DNA of 16,018 nt from an uncultured Bacteroidota bacterium (GTDB taxonomy: Bacteria > Bacteroidota > Bacteroidia > Chitinophagales > Chitinophagaceae): positions 1 to 16,018 of the forward strand of contig CAIYVS010000550.1 of NCBI GenBank assembly GCA_903929655.1. Reading direction: 5' to 3'. Made by a program: the position numbers and the translations under genes. This document shows positions 1 through 7,348 of this stretch, piece after piece. Each line of letters opens with the position of its first letter. Position 1 is the first letter of the stretch. The notes beneath the pieces were generated by a model, which saw only the letters and a list, made by a program, of their open reading frames with translations, searched no databases and had not been told where the DNA came from.

Positions 1-1
1 C

Positions 2-649
2 GCTTATCCTATCTATCATATAGACAATGCAAAGGAGCCATCTTATGGCGGCGATCCTAAAAATATTTTCTTCCTTACCTGCGATGCATTCGGTATCCTG
101 CCTCCTATAAGCAAGCTTACCAAAGGCCAGGCTATGTACCATTTTATCAGCGGCTATACAGCAAAGGTTGCGGGCACTGAGGTAGGTGTTACAGAACCTC
201 AAACCACATTCTCAGCTTGTTTCGGACGCGTGTTCTTACCACTGCATCCTGCAGAGTATGCAAAACTGCTGGGCAAGAAACTGGAAAAACATCCTGACGT
301 GAACGTATGGCTTATCAATACCGGCTGGAGCGGTGGCGCTTATGGCACCGGCAGCCGTATGAAGCTGAGCTATACACGCTCTATGATAACTGCGGCTATG
401 AATGGTGAGCTGAGCAAAGTAGATTATACTGCGCATCCTGTTTTCGGCATACTGATGCCTACATCCTGCCCTGGTGTGCCTGCAGAAGTGCTTTTGCCAC
501 GCAATACCTGGAACGACAAAGATGCTTATGACAAGAAGGCCAATGAACTGGCTCATTTGTTTGTTAAGAATTTCAGCAAATATGCTTCTCATGCCAATGA
601 GGAAATTATGGCTGCAGCCCCTGTTGTGCTCAATTCTGTAGGAGCTTAA
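2..649 (+). CDS. pckA: Phosphoenolpyruvate carboxykinase (ATP), C-terminal part
   Basis: This is the last 215 codons of ATP-dependent PEP carboxykinase, which converts oxaloacetate and ATP to PEP, CO2 and ADP in the cytosol, the entry step of gluconeogenesis. The gene runs off the left edge; the family is about 530-540 residues, so roughly 40% is visible. The frame is open from base 2, so the in-frame ATG at 134 is internal. Family landmarks are clear: GGDPKNIFFLTCDAFGILPP near the start, SGYTAKVAGTE, the TEP...TFSACFG block, LINTGWSGG and PGVP. In E. coli the segment reads GTERG, with Arg449 contacting ATP; here it is GTEVG, so that Arg is a Val. This is probably a lineage variant, since everything around it is conserved. 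A hairpin terminator follows directly. Identification is from remembered family sequences. Confidence 0.96.
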   Translation, partial: AYPIYHIDNAKEPSYGGDPKNIFFLTCDAFGILPPISKLTKGQAMYHFISGYTAKVAGTEVGVTEPQTTFSACFGRVFLPLHPAEYAKLLGKKLEKHPDVNVWLINTGWSGGAYGTGSRMKLSYTRSMITAAMNGELSKVDYTAHPVFGILMPTSCPGVPAEVLLPRNTWNDKDAYDKKANELAHLFVKNFSKYASHANEEIMAAAPVVLNSVGA

Positions 650-674
650 ACAGTTTTATAAATACTATTTTCAG

Positions 675-706
675 AGCCCGGCTATGTGCCGGGCTTTAAT
701 TTTTAT
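675..706. terminator. Intrinsic terminator between convergent genes
   Basis: A perfect 8-bp stem, AGCCCGGC (675-682) and GCCGGGCT (688-695), has a 5-nt loop and is followed on the plus strand by the T-rich TTAATTTTTATTT. It lies 26 bases past the pckA stop and ends just before the stop of the convergent SGNH gene, so it probably serves pckA and may act in both directions. The tail on the minus strand is less T-rich. Confidence 0.8.
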
Positions 707-1845
707 TTGGCCGGATAGTAATAATGGTAGGCCGAATCTATAAACGCAGCGCTTGTTCTTACCAGTTGTGCTGCTGTGTACATAACTACTATGCAATCGG
801 CTTTATGTATGGCTTCGGGCCAGTTGTAATCTTTCATTTCATAGGCAATGGCTGTGTGATCGAAATCTTTCCCTACCGAAGATCTGAAATAATTCCAGTA
901 TTCACCGTCCGTATTGGAATTTAAAATGCCATCGTGCATAAATGTCCAGCCGAAGCTGTCGCCAATATAGATGACTTTGGGTTTAGTGCAGCCTGCGCTG
1001 TCATCCCAATTCAACTTGGGATACCAATAGGTTACAGTGTCCATCGGAAAAATGAGATTCAATAGTCTTTCCATATCATCTTCTGATCTGCGTGCCACAT
1101 GCGAATGTTCTATTTCTGACCAATGCGGATGTACCATGCGGATACCTTTATTGTGCTCTATATATCTTATCAGGCTATCAACAGCAAAGAGGGCTCCATA
1201 CAGGCCCCAATGTATGCCTTGCTTGTTAAACAGGGGATGAGGCGTTTTGCCCTTGAGGGACACAAACCAGGAGTTAAAATCGATTTGGTGAATGCCTAAA
1301 GAGTCGCCGATGCGTATAAAGTTTTTGAGGTTTGTTTTACCGGCGCTGTTGCAGGGTATGTCTGTGGGTAAATCTTCTGAATAATAACTTGCTTTATTGC
1401 CTGCGTGAACAAAAACAAATAGTTTGCCCATGCGTTCCAAAGTATCCTGTACTTTTTTCATTTTTACGAGTTCAGGAACCAGGTAATTATCACCTGCATA
1501 GTCGGTGCCACAATAAGCTTCTATATAATCTAAGTAGAATAAATTATGGTGCCCCCCCATTATAACTGAGCCTGCATTTATCTTATTAAAAATACTGAAG
1601 TCAAGTTGATTGTTGACCCGTATCATATCTTCCCTGAAGCCTATTGCGTCATTGAGGTAGCCGGTAAGGGAATTTTGATAGGAGCAGTCCCACCAAGCGG
1701 CAAGGGAAAAGACAGGTTTCTGGGCAGGCCATATGCAATTAAGAGCTGCACTTTTGATTATTTTATAGTGATGATTGAGTAATGGGCATGCCAGCAGGAA
1801 CAGAATAAATATGAGTAAACGTCCTCTTGCTGTTCTAAATTCCAT
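703..1845 (-). CDS. AlgJ/AlgX-like SGNH-hydrolase-fold protein, polysaccharide O-acetylation partner
   Basis: This 380-residue protein has an N-terminal membrane anchor or uncleaved signal (residues about 8-24), so the rest should lie in the periplasm. The fold call rests on two motifs: GDSFGW at 295-300, whose Ser297 would be the nucleophile, and GIHWGLYGA at 210-218 with His212. In AlgJ/AlgX-type acetyltransferases the second motif is Asp-x-His-Trp; here Gly210 replaces the Asp, so only Ser and His of the triad are evident. It starts 3 nt after the stop of the MBOAT gene upstream, and such pairs work together: the membrane MBOAT passes acetyl groups across and the SGNH protein handles transfer to an exported sugar polymer. 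The substrate is unknown, because no polysaccharide genes are next to it. The fold is likely; the exact role is inferred from the pair. Confidence 0.75.
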   Translation of the reverse strand: MEFRTARGRLLIFILFLLACPLLNHHYKIIKSAALNCIWPAQKPVFSLAAWWDCSYQNSLTGYLNDAIGFREDMIRVNNQLDFSIFNKINAGSVIMGGHHNLFYLDYIEAYCGTDYAGDNYLVPELVKMKKVQDTLERMGKLFVFVHAGNKASYYSEDLPTDIPCNSAGKTNLKNFIRIGDSLGIHQIDFNSWFVSLKGKTPHPLFNKQGIHWGLYGALFAVDSLIRYIEHNKGIRMVHPHWSEIEHSHVARRSEDDMERLLNLIFPMDTVTYWYPKLNWDDSAGCTKPKVIYIGDSFGWTFMHDGILNSNTDGEYWNYFRSSVGKDFDHTAIAYEMKDYNWPEAIHKADCIVVMYTAAQLVRTSAAFIDSAYHYYYPAK

Positions 1846-1848
1846 ACT

Positions 1849-3270
1849 TTAAAACCTGAAATAAATAAATGGGTTATAAGATGAGGCTGTGATCCTGCCA
1901 ACTGCAATAAAACACAATAGCAACAAAACGAATGTAACAATATAATGTCGTCTTAAACTGTAGGAAGCGAAATAGATCTTTTCCTGCAGGTATTTGCCAA
2001 TGCCCGTAAGTGTGAAAAAAGAAAAAAATGCAGCTATGAATAATACAAACCAATACTGGGCATCGGGTTTCCAATTGCTGACGACCCGCCATGAAAACAT
2101 GCGGTGTAAAAAAGACAGTGAGGGTTTCAGATATTCAATGCGAAAGGCTACCCAACCAATCATTACTACGAAGAATGAATAAATGCAAGATGCTTTCCCT
2201 ATTTTGGCCAGCCATTTTAATAAAAATACCCGCTCCAGAACGAGGAAAAAACCATGATAGGCACCCCATATAATAAAACCCCAGGCGGCGCCATGCCATA
2301 AGCCGGAGAGGAGAAAAACGAGCCAGAGATTAAAGTACAGTCTCCATTTTGATTTTACGCGGTTACCGCCTAATGGTATATAGAGGTAATTACGCATCCA
2401 TGCTCCCAATGTAATGTGCCACCTGCGCCAGAAATCGGTAATGGAAGTGGCTGTATAGGGATTATTGAAATTTTCCGGCAGCCTGAAACCCATCATGAGT
2501 GCGAGGCCTATGGCCATATCGGAATAACCTGAAAAGTCAAAATATATCTGGAATGTGTAGCTTATGGCACCAAACCATGCTGTGACGGTTCCCAACTCTT
2601 CTTTAGGCAGATTAAATATCTGGTCTGCGGCTGCGCCCAATACATTTGCGATGAGTACTTTTTTTGAAAGTCCTATAAAAAACCTGTAGATGCCTCTTAG
2701 CCTGTACTCGGAAGTTTCGTATGCGCTGCGGTCGTATAACTGGTCGGCAATGTCGTGATAACGGACAATAGGACCAGCTATGAATTTTGGGAATAAGATG
2801 ATATATAACTGGTAGTCCCAAAACCTTTTCAGTGGTTCATGCACTTTCCTGTAAACGTCTACCACGTAGGTTATGGTCTCGAAGGTGTAAAATGAAATAC
2901 CAATAGGCAGTAACATTTTTGCCCATGCAATGGGTTTTATGCCAATGAGCGCCAGTGATTTATTGAGATTCTCAACAAAAAAATTGCTGTATTTAAAATA
3001 GAACAGGAGCCCGAGGTTGATGCATAAGGACAGACTAAGCAATAAAATGCGTTTTCGTTTGGAGCTGCTGGCAGACATGAACCGGACAACATAAAAGTCG
3101 ACCATTGTAGTACCGAGTATGACAAAAATGAACCTGGGGGCACCCCAGGAGTAGAATGCTATGCTGCCAAGCAGTATAACTATATTTTTATACTTTTTCC
3201 CAACCAGGAAATAGCATAAAAAAAACACTGGCATGAAATAAAACAGGAAAATAATGCTGCTAAATACCAT
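1849..3270 (-). CDS. MBOAT-family membrane O-acyltransferase (AlgI-like)
   Basis: A 473-residue polytopic membrane protein of the MBOAT family (AlgI, DltB, PatA). These carry an acetyl or acyl group through the inner membrane for attachment to an exported polymer. Features seen: a hydrophobic N-terminus with the SIAFYSWGAP segment (36-45), PKFIAGPIVRY (161-171), DFSGYSDMAIG (245-255), and the block DFWRRWHITLGAWMRNYLYI (279-298), followed by PLGG. The invariant catalytic His is His326 in SGLWHGAAW (322-330). Length matches the AlgI group. The ATG at 3270 is followed at once by hydrophobic sequence as expected. The SGNH protein gene follows after 3 nt, giving a two-gene operon. The gene is divergent from the exported protein at 3441. 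I saw no gene for the polymer being modified. The family is certain; the acceptor is unknown. Confidence 0.92.
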   Translation of the reverse strand: MVFSSIIFLFYFMPVFFLCYFLVGKKYKNIVILLGSIAFYSWGAPRFIFVILGTTMVDFYVVRFMSASSSKRKRILLLSLSLCINLGLLFYFKYSNFFVENLNKSLALIGIKPIAWAKMLLPIGISFYTFETITYVVDVYRKVHEPLKRFWDYQLYIILFPKFIAGPIVRYHDIADQLYDRSAYETSEYRLRGIYRFFIGLSKKVLIANVLGAAADQIFNLPKEELGTVTAWFGAISYTFQIYFDFSGYSDMAIGLALMMGFRLPENFNNPYTATSITDFWRRWHITLGAWMRNYLYIPLGGNRVKSKWRLYFNLWLVFLLSGLWHGAAWGFIIWGAYHGFFLVLERVFLLKWLAKIGKASCIYSFFVVMIGWVAFRIEYLKPSLSFLHRMFSWRVVSNWKPDAQYWFVLFIAAFFSFFTLTGIGKYLQEKIYFASYSLRRHYIVTFVLLLLCFIAVGRITASSYNPFIYFRF

Positions 3271-3440
3271 ATACCTGCGCTTATAGTGATTTAAGACCCA
3301 AGATTAAGAAAATCTCTGAAAGTAAACTATTCCTGCTAAGGTTATTTTGTTCAGCAAATATCATATTAGTATTTTCCTGAGAGAAGGAAATTTGAAGAAT
3401 CAGCACATGAAATGGCTAATTTTTATATTTTCACATCCTG
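3271..3440. other. Divergent intergenic region
   Basis: These 170 AT-rich bases separate two divergent genes and should hold both promoters. I could not find a convincing TAnnTTTG box with a -33 partner on either strand; only weak candidates exist (for example TAATTTTT at 3416-3423 on plus). No ORF or RNA gene is visible. Confidence 0.4.
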
Positions 3441-4109
3441 ATGAAGCCTGGTCTTAAAAATATTTTATTCCTTATTGTATTAATTCCCAGTCTGTGCTTT
3501 GGCCGCTATTATAAAACCAAAGAGATACTGGCGAAGAGTGATAGCATACTGGAGGCGCAAGTGGGACACAGGTTTTTTCCCTATTGCAAGCTGAGCAAGG
3601 GTTCTTATTACGAGTATGTCAACAGGAAAAAGAAGTCATTCTTCAGGCCATTGCTTAAAAAGAAGACTTGCCACCTGGGGCTTAAAAGCATTTATGTAAA
3701 GTACGATTTCCTGATGCCCTACCCAGCCTGCAAATGGTATGACACTATCAGGGGCTCAGTTACCATAGAACTTGATGTAGACAGCGCTCTTACGTTAACA
3801 AAAGAACCTGAGATCAATTTTATACCTGATTTTGTGGAGCAGAACTACCCCTGCAATTTTATAAGTATGGACAGTGCCATCCATATTGCGCAAGCCGATA
3901 GTATGAAAAGCGGGGTAACACCACCTTATGCTTATGTAAAGTACTATATACCAAAGAAAAGATGGGTATGGGTGGTACTGAGAACTATGTGGAACAATGA
4001 GGATTTTAATAATGATATGCCTACTAAGGACGATATGGTAATAATAGATGCTGAAAAAGCATGGATACTGGAGCATAAAGTGATCCCTTTTGCCCCGCAT
4101 ATCAATTGA
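3441..4109 (+). CDS. Exported protein of unknown function
   Basis: I do not recognise this 222-residue protein. It begins with a classical signal peptide: Lys residues, then LFLIVLIPSLCFG, with cleavage likely after the Gly near residue 21. The mature part is basic, with a KKKSFFRPLLKKK stretch around residues 63-75. The C-terminal third (about 142-215) reads SMDSAIHIAQ, then YVKYYIPKKRWVWVV, then VIIDAEKAWILEH. This alternation of a helix, a Trp-rich strand and an 'IDA..' strand recalls PepSY-like or similar small alpha/beta folds, but the match is only a pattern. It stands alone, with a divergent MBOAT gene upstream and the vWA gene 81 bp downstream on the same strand. The ATG at 3441 directly precedes the signal peptide, so the start is secure. 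No function is claimed. Confidence 0.8.
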   Translation: MKPGLKNILFLIVLIPSLCFGRYYKTKEILAKSDSILEAQVGHRFFPYCKLSKGSYYEYVNRKKKSFFRPLLKKKTCHLGLKSIYVKYDFLMPYPACKWYDTIRGSVTIELDVDSALTLTKEPEINFIPDFVEQNYPCNFISMDSAIHIAQADSMKSGVTPPYAYVKYYIPKKRWVWVVLRTMWNNEDFNNDMPTKDDMVIIDAEKAWILEHKVIPFAPHIN

Positions 4110-4137
4110 GGTGATCTATGGGGCCTTAACAATATTT

Positions 4138-4156
4138 AATGCTTTCAAAAAGCATT
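4138..4156. promoter_or_regulatory. Perfect inverted repeat upstream of the vWA gene
   Basis: AATGCTTT (4138-4145) and AAAGCATT (4149-4156) form a perfect 8-bp dyad around CAA. There is no T-run after it on the plus strand, so it does not look like a plain terminator for the gene at 3441. It touches the TTG at 4155-4157 that could serve as the -33 element of the next gene, which would suit an operator. Its role is inferred. Confidence 0.45.
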
Positions 4157-4181
4157 GGCTGCCTCCTTTTCCGTAACTTTA
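4155..4181 (+). promoter_or_regulatory. Candidate Bacteroidota-type promoter of the vWA gene
   Basis: TTG at 4155-4157 and TAACTTTA at 4174-4181 (one mismatch to TAnnTTTG) are separated by 16 nt, slightly short of the usual spacing. Transcription would then start only a few bases before the ATG at 4191, giving a very short or absent leader. The match is weak but it agrees with the chosen start. Confidence 0.35.
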
Positions 4182-4190
4182 TCAATATCT

Positions 4191-5288
4191 ATGAAGGGTT
4201 TTCTTTTTACTAAATATGATCCCAAACAAAATAGCCAGTCGCCTTTTGACAGGCTATTCAATCTTTTTATGGAGCTGCTGCATTATACCAGCGGCGACCC
4301 GACCGAGGCTCTTGACTGGCTGACACAATTGGACCGGAAACATGGCCTTACCAATAAAGAATATGGCATAGGTGATTTTATAGATGAGCTGAAAGAACAG
4401 GGTTACCTGGAAGAAAATAAGCAGGATGGCTCTTACAAAATCACATCTAAGTCAGAACAGACTATTCGTAAACGCTCGCTGGACGAAATATTCGGGAAAC
4501 TGAAAAAAAGCAGGCAGGGCAATCACCGGGTGTATAAAAGCGGACAGGGTGATGAGATGAACCCGGAGACAAGGCCTTATGAATTTGGTGATTCATTAGA
4601 TGCCATTGATTATACCGGCAGCCTGAAGAACGCGTTTATCAATCATGGTATCAGCCAGCTATCTATGCAGGAGAATGACCTGGAGATACATGAAACCGAT
4701 TTTAAGACCCAGACTTCTACCGTATTGATGATCGATATTTCGCACTCGATGATATTATATGGCGAGGACCGTATTACCCCGGCCAAGAAGGTAGCTATGG
4801 CATTGAGCGAGTTAATCACGACACGTTATCCTAAAGATACTTTGGATATTGTAGTATTTGGGAATGATGCGTGGCAGATAGAAATGAAAGACCTCCCTTA
4901 CCTGCAGGTGGGACCTTATCATACCAATACTGTGGCTGGTCTGGAGTTGTCGATGGATCTGCTGAGAAGACGCAAAAATCCTAATAAGCAGATATTTATG
5001 ATAACGGATGGCAAGCCTACCTGCCTGAAGATAGGGGCCAAATATTATAAGAATAGTTTTGGCATAGACAGCAAAATACTGAACCGCACCCTGAACCTGG
5101 CAGGACAATTAAGACGGTTGAAGATACCCGTAATTACTTTTATGATAGCCAGCGACCCTTACCTGCAGCAGTTCGTAAGGGAGTTTACAGAGGTGAATAA
5201 TGGCAAGGCATTTTACTCAAGCCTTGACGGCCTCGGGCAGTTTATTTTTGAAGACTATGAACGCAATAAAAGGAAAAGGGTAAAATAG
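4191..5288 (+). CDS. von Willebrand factor A (MIDAS) domain protein
   Basis: A 365-residue protein without a signal peptide or membrane segment, so probably cytosolic. The N-terminal part (about 1-165) is acidic/basic helical sequence of unknown fold; residues about 174-350 form a vWA domain. A full metal-ion-dependent adhesion site is visible: DISHS (Asp182, Ser184, Ser186), a Thr at 245 or 247, and Asp273 in ITDGKPT. Such proteins commonly partner MoxR-type or magnesium-chelatase-like AAA+ ATPases, but none lies in this window. A longer reading frame begins at a TTG at 4155. I prefer the ATG at 4191 because that TTG falls in a dyad and possible -33 element, and the extension adds 12 residues of no recognisable character. 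The gene converges on pyrH, 20 bp away. The domain is clear; the role is unknown. Confidence 0.88.
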   Translation: MKGFLFTKYDPKQNSQSPFDRLFNLFMELLHYTSGDPTEALDWLTQLDRKHGLTNKEYGIGDFIDELKEQGYLEENKQDGSYKITSKSEQTIRKRSLDEIFGKLKKSRQGNHRVYKSGQGDEMNPETRPYEFGDSLDAIDYTGSLKNAFINHGISQLSMQENDLEIHETDFKTQTSTVLMIDISHSMILYGEDRITPAKKVAMALSELITTRYPKDTLDIVVFGNDAWQIEMKDLPYLQVGPYHTNTVAGLELSMDLLRRRKNPNKQIFMITDGKPTCLKIGAKYYKNSFGIDSKILNRTLNLAGQLRRLKIPVITFMIASDPYLQQFVREFTEVNNGKAFYSSLDGLGQFIFEDYERNKRKRVK

Positions 5289-5320
5289 TTGATTGGTTGA
5301 CAGGTTAATTAGTTGACGAG
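5289..5320. repeat. Four degenerate 8-bp tandem repeats
   Basis: TTGATTGG, TTGACAGG, TTAATTAG and TTGACGAG stand head to tail between and over the convergent 3' ends of the vWA gene and pyrH. The last copies encode the final three residues and stop of pyrH on the minus strand. No other terminator-like structure is present between these genes. Confidence 0.6.
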
Positions 5321-6019
5321 AGTGCCTACTTGTTTCCCGGTAACTACACTTAATAGATTGCCCGGAGTGTTCATATCAAATACAATAATGGGCAGATTAT
5401 TTTCCTGGCAGAGTGTGAAGGCAGTCATGTCCATAACTTTAAGGCCTTTGCTTATCACTTCATCAAAAGTCAGGTTTTCGTAGCGGGTGGCTGTTTGGTC
5501 TTTCTCAGGATCGGCGGTATAGATACCATCTACACGGGTACCTTTTAATATCACATCTGCATTTATCTCGATGGCCCTGAGCGAACCTGCTGTATCTGTA
5601 GTAAAGTAAGGGTTTCCTGTTCCGGCACCGAATATCACCACACGGCCTTTTTCCAGGTGGCGTATGGCCCGGCGGCGTATATAGGGTTCAGATATCTGTT
5701 CCATTTTAATGGCGCTTTGCAACCTGGTATTCACACCTACTTTTTCCAGTGTTGCCTGCAATGCCATGCCGTTAATAACCGTGGCCAGCATGCCCATGTA
5801 ATCACCCTGTGCACGTTCTATACCTGTTTCAGCCTCGTTCATGCCGCGATATATATTACCGCCGCCTATTACGATAGCTACCTGCACACCAATATCTGTT
5901 ATGGTCTTAATATCCAAAGCATATTGTGAAAGCATTTTAGGATCTATCCCAAAATTACGGTCACCCATTAATGATTCGCCGGAGAGCTTTAACAGTATTC
6001 TATTGAACTTTGGCAGCAT
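5309..6019 (-). CDS. pyrH: UMP kinase
   Basis: Bacterial UMP kinase phosphorylates UMP to UDP with ATP in pyrimidine nucleotide synthesis; it belongs to the amino acid kinase family and acts as a cytosolic hexamer. The 236-residue length is typical. Motifs seen are KLSGES (11-16), the glycine-rich VIGGGNIYRG (50-59), and FGAGTGNPYFTTDTA (130-144), the UMP and nucleotide binding region. The ATG at 6019 places LLKLSGES at the expected distance from the N-terminus. In many Bacteroidota pyrH is followed by frr (ribosome recycling factor); here it is followed by the convergent vWA gene, so any frr lies elsewhere. A poor -7-like TTTCTTTG lies about 26 bases upstream of the ATG. Identification is secure. 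Confidence 0.97.
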   Translation of the reverse strand: MLPKFNRILLKLSGESLMGDRNFGIDPKMLSQYALDIKTITDIGVQVAIVIGGGNIYRGMNEAETGIERAQGDYMGMLATVINGMALQATLEKVGVNTRLQSAIKMEQISEPYIRRRAIRHLEKGRVVIFGAGTGNPYFTTDTAGSLRAIEINADVILKGTRVDGIYTADPEKDQTATRYENLTFDEVISKGLKVMDMTAFTLCQENNLPIIVFDMNTPGNLLSVVTGKQVGTLVN

Positions 6020-6121
6020 GTGTTTTATATTGGCTTTATTCCTGCAAAGAAAGAAAAAAGTTTAGTGTTTAGGAAAGTATTTTATTTTGACCACCAAATG
6101 CCACACTTGACTTTCGACAAT

Positions 6122-7207
6122 TTAAGCAAATGGCATTTTCACCACTTTAGCTTTTATTGCCTTGTCGCGTATCATCACAAATACTTCTGAACCTTCGGCT
6201 GCATGTTCTTTGCCGATGTAGGCCATACCAATTGCTTTGCCAAGGCTTGGGGCCTGGGTACCTGATGTTACATGGCCTATTTCGTTACCATTTGCATCCT
6301 GTATATGATGGTGATGACGAGGAATGCCCCTGTCAATCATTTCAATACCTACCAGTTTGCGTTTTACGCCTTCTGCTTTTTGTTTTTCAAATATGGCACG
6401 GGAAGTGAAATCTTTAGAGAATTTGGTGATCCAGCCGAGACCAGCTTCTAATGGAGAAGTAGTATCGTCAATATCATTTCCGTAGAGACAGAAGCCCATT
6501 TCCAGGCGTAAGGTATCGCGGGCACCAAGTCCTATTGGTTTTAAACCATTAGGCCCGCCAATACGAAAAATTTCGCTCCATATTTTTTCTGCATCTCCGT
6601 CTTTATCTTCAAAATATATTTCTACCCCACCGGCTCCGGTATAGCCTGTTGCACTTACCACTACGTTTTCAACCCCTGCAAAAGTACCTTTAGCAAAAGT
6701 GTAATATTTCAGGTTCACGAGGTCCATATCTGTAAGCTGCTGCATATACTGCACGGCTTTGGGACCCTGTATGGCCAGCAAGGCTGTTTTTTCAGATATG
6801 TTGTGCATTTCTACTCCCTCTGTATTAAACTTGCTGATCCAATTCCAGTCTTTCTCAATATTGGAAGCATTTACCACCAGCATATAAACTTTGTTTTCTT
6901 CCACACAATATACCAGCAGGTCGTCCACAATACCACCCTCTTCATTTGGCAGGCAGGAGTATTGGGCCTTACCATCAGTTAGTTTACTTGCATCATTGCT
7001 GGTAACACGCTGGATAAGATCGAGCGCTTTAGGGCCTTTTAGTATGAACTCGCCCATATGACTTACATCAAAAATACCTGCATTAGTACGCACAACCTGG
7101 TGTTCTTCGTTAATACTGCTATAGCTTATAGGCATATTATAACCTGCAAACTCTGCCATCTTGGCTCCGAGGTCTATGTGCTTCTGCGTAAATGGGGTAT
7201 TTTTCAT
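6122..7207 (-). CDS. gcvT: Aminomethyltransferase (glycine cleavage system T protein)
   Basis: T protein takes the aminomethyl group from lipoylated H protein and passes the carbon to tetrahydrofolate, releasing ammonia. The 361-residue length is typical. The N-terminal GCV_T domain (about 6-255) has FDVSHMGEF (46-54) and EEGGIVDDLLVY (89-100); Asp96 corresponds to the catalytic Asp of the E. coli enzyme. The C-terminal barrel spans about 280-358 with GHVTSGTQAPSLGKAIGMAY. The frame extends to a TTG at 7240, but that TTG lies inside a perfect -7 box, so the ATG at 7207 (MKNTPFTQKH) is the start. A run of four His (298-301) follows the conserved GIPR. gcvH and gcvP are not here, and the gene seems to have its own promoter, 102 bp before pyrH on the same strand. 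Confidence 0.97.
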   Translation of the reverse strand: MKNTPFTQKHIDLGAKMAEFAGYNMPISYSSINEEHQVVRTNAGIFDVSHMGEFILKGPKALDLIQRVTSNDASKLTDGKAQYSCLPNEEGGIVDDLLVYCVEENKVYMLVVNASNIEKDWNWISKFNTEGVEMHNISEKTALLAIQGPKAVQYMQQLTDMDLVNLKYYTFAKGTFAGVENVVVSATGYTGAGGVEIYFEDKDGDAEKIWSEIFRIGGPNGLKPIGLGARDTLRLEMGFCLYGNDIDDTTSPLEAGLGWITKFSKDFTSRAIFEKQKAEGVKRKLVGIEMIDRGIPRHHHHIQDANGNEIGHVTSGTQAPSLGKAIGMAYIGKEHAAEGSEVFVMIRDKAIKAKVVKMPFA

Positions 7208-7237
7208 TTTGTATGTGGCTTTATTGATTTGTGCGCG

Positions 7238-7245
7238 CAAAGATA
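7238..7245 (-). promoter_or_regulatory. Promoter -7 box for gcvT
   Basis: TATCTTTG on the minus strand matches the Bacteroidota -7 consensus TAnnTTTG exactly, 30 bases upstream of the chosen gcvT ATG. That predicts a leader of about 24 nt. I see no clear -33 TTG at the usual distance. Confidence 0.5.
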
Positions 7246-7295
7246 ATATTTCGGCTTGTAAGTATGGACTAAAAGATTGTGGTAATTTGACTTAA

Positions 7296-7329
7296 TTTGT
7301 AGCAGTATAGACCTAATTCATTAATTTTA
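7296..7329 (+). promoter_or_regulatory. Candidate promoter of the secreted Ig-repeat gene
   Basis: TTTG at 7296-7299 and TAATTTTA at 7322-7329 (one mismatch to TAnnTTTG) are 22 nt apart, within the 17-23 range reported for this promoter type. It would give a leader of about 13 nt before the ATG at 7349. AT-rich sequence makes chance matches likely. Confidence 0.35.
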
Positions 7330-7348
7330 TATAAATATCAGCTAAGCA

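Noticed and set aside
236..592. 118-residue open frame on the minus strand
   Set aside because: Antisense to the well-conserved pckA coding sequence; no motif.
5657..6065. Two short plus-strand frames over pyrH
   Set aside because: They are shadows of pyrH in other frames with no motif or promoter.
7208..7348. Glycine riboswitch upstream of gcvT
   Set aside because: The -7 box is only 30 bases before the ATG, leaving no room for a tandem aptamer, and no such structure is visible.
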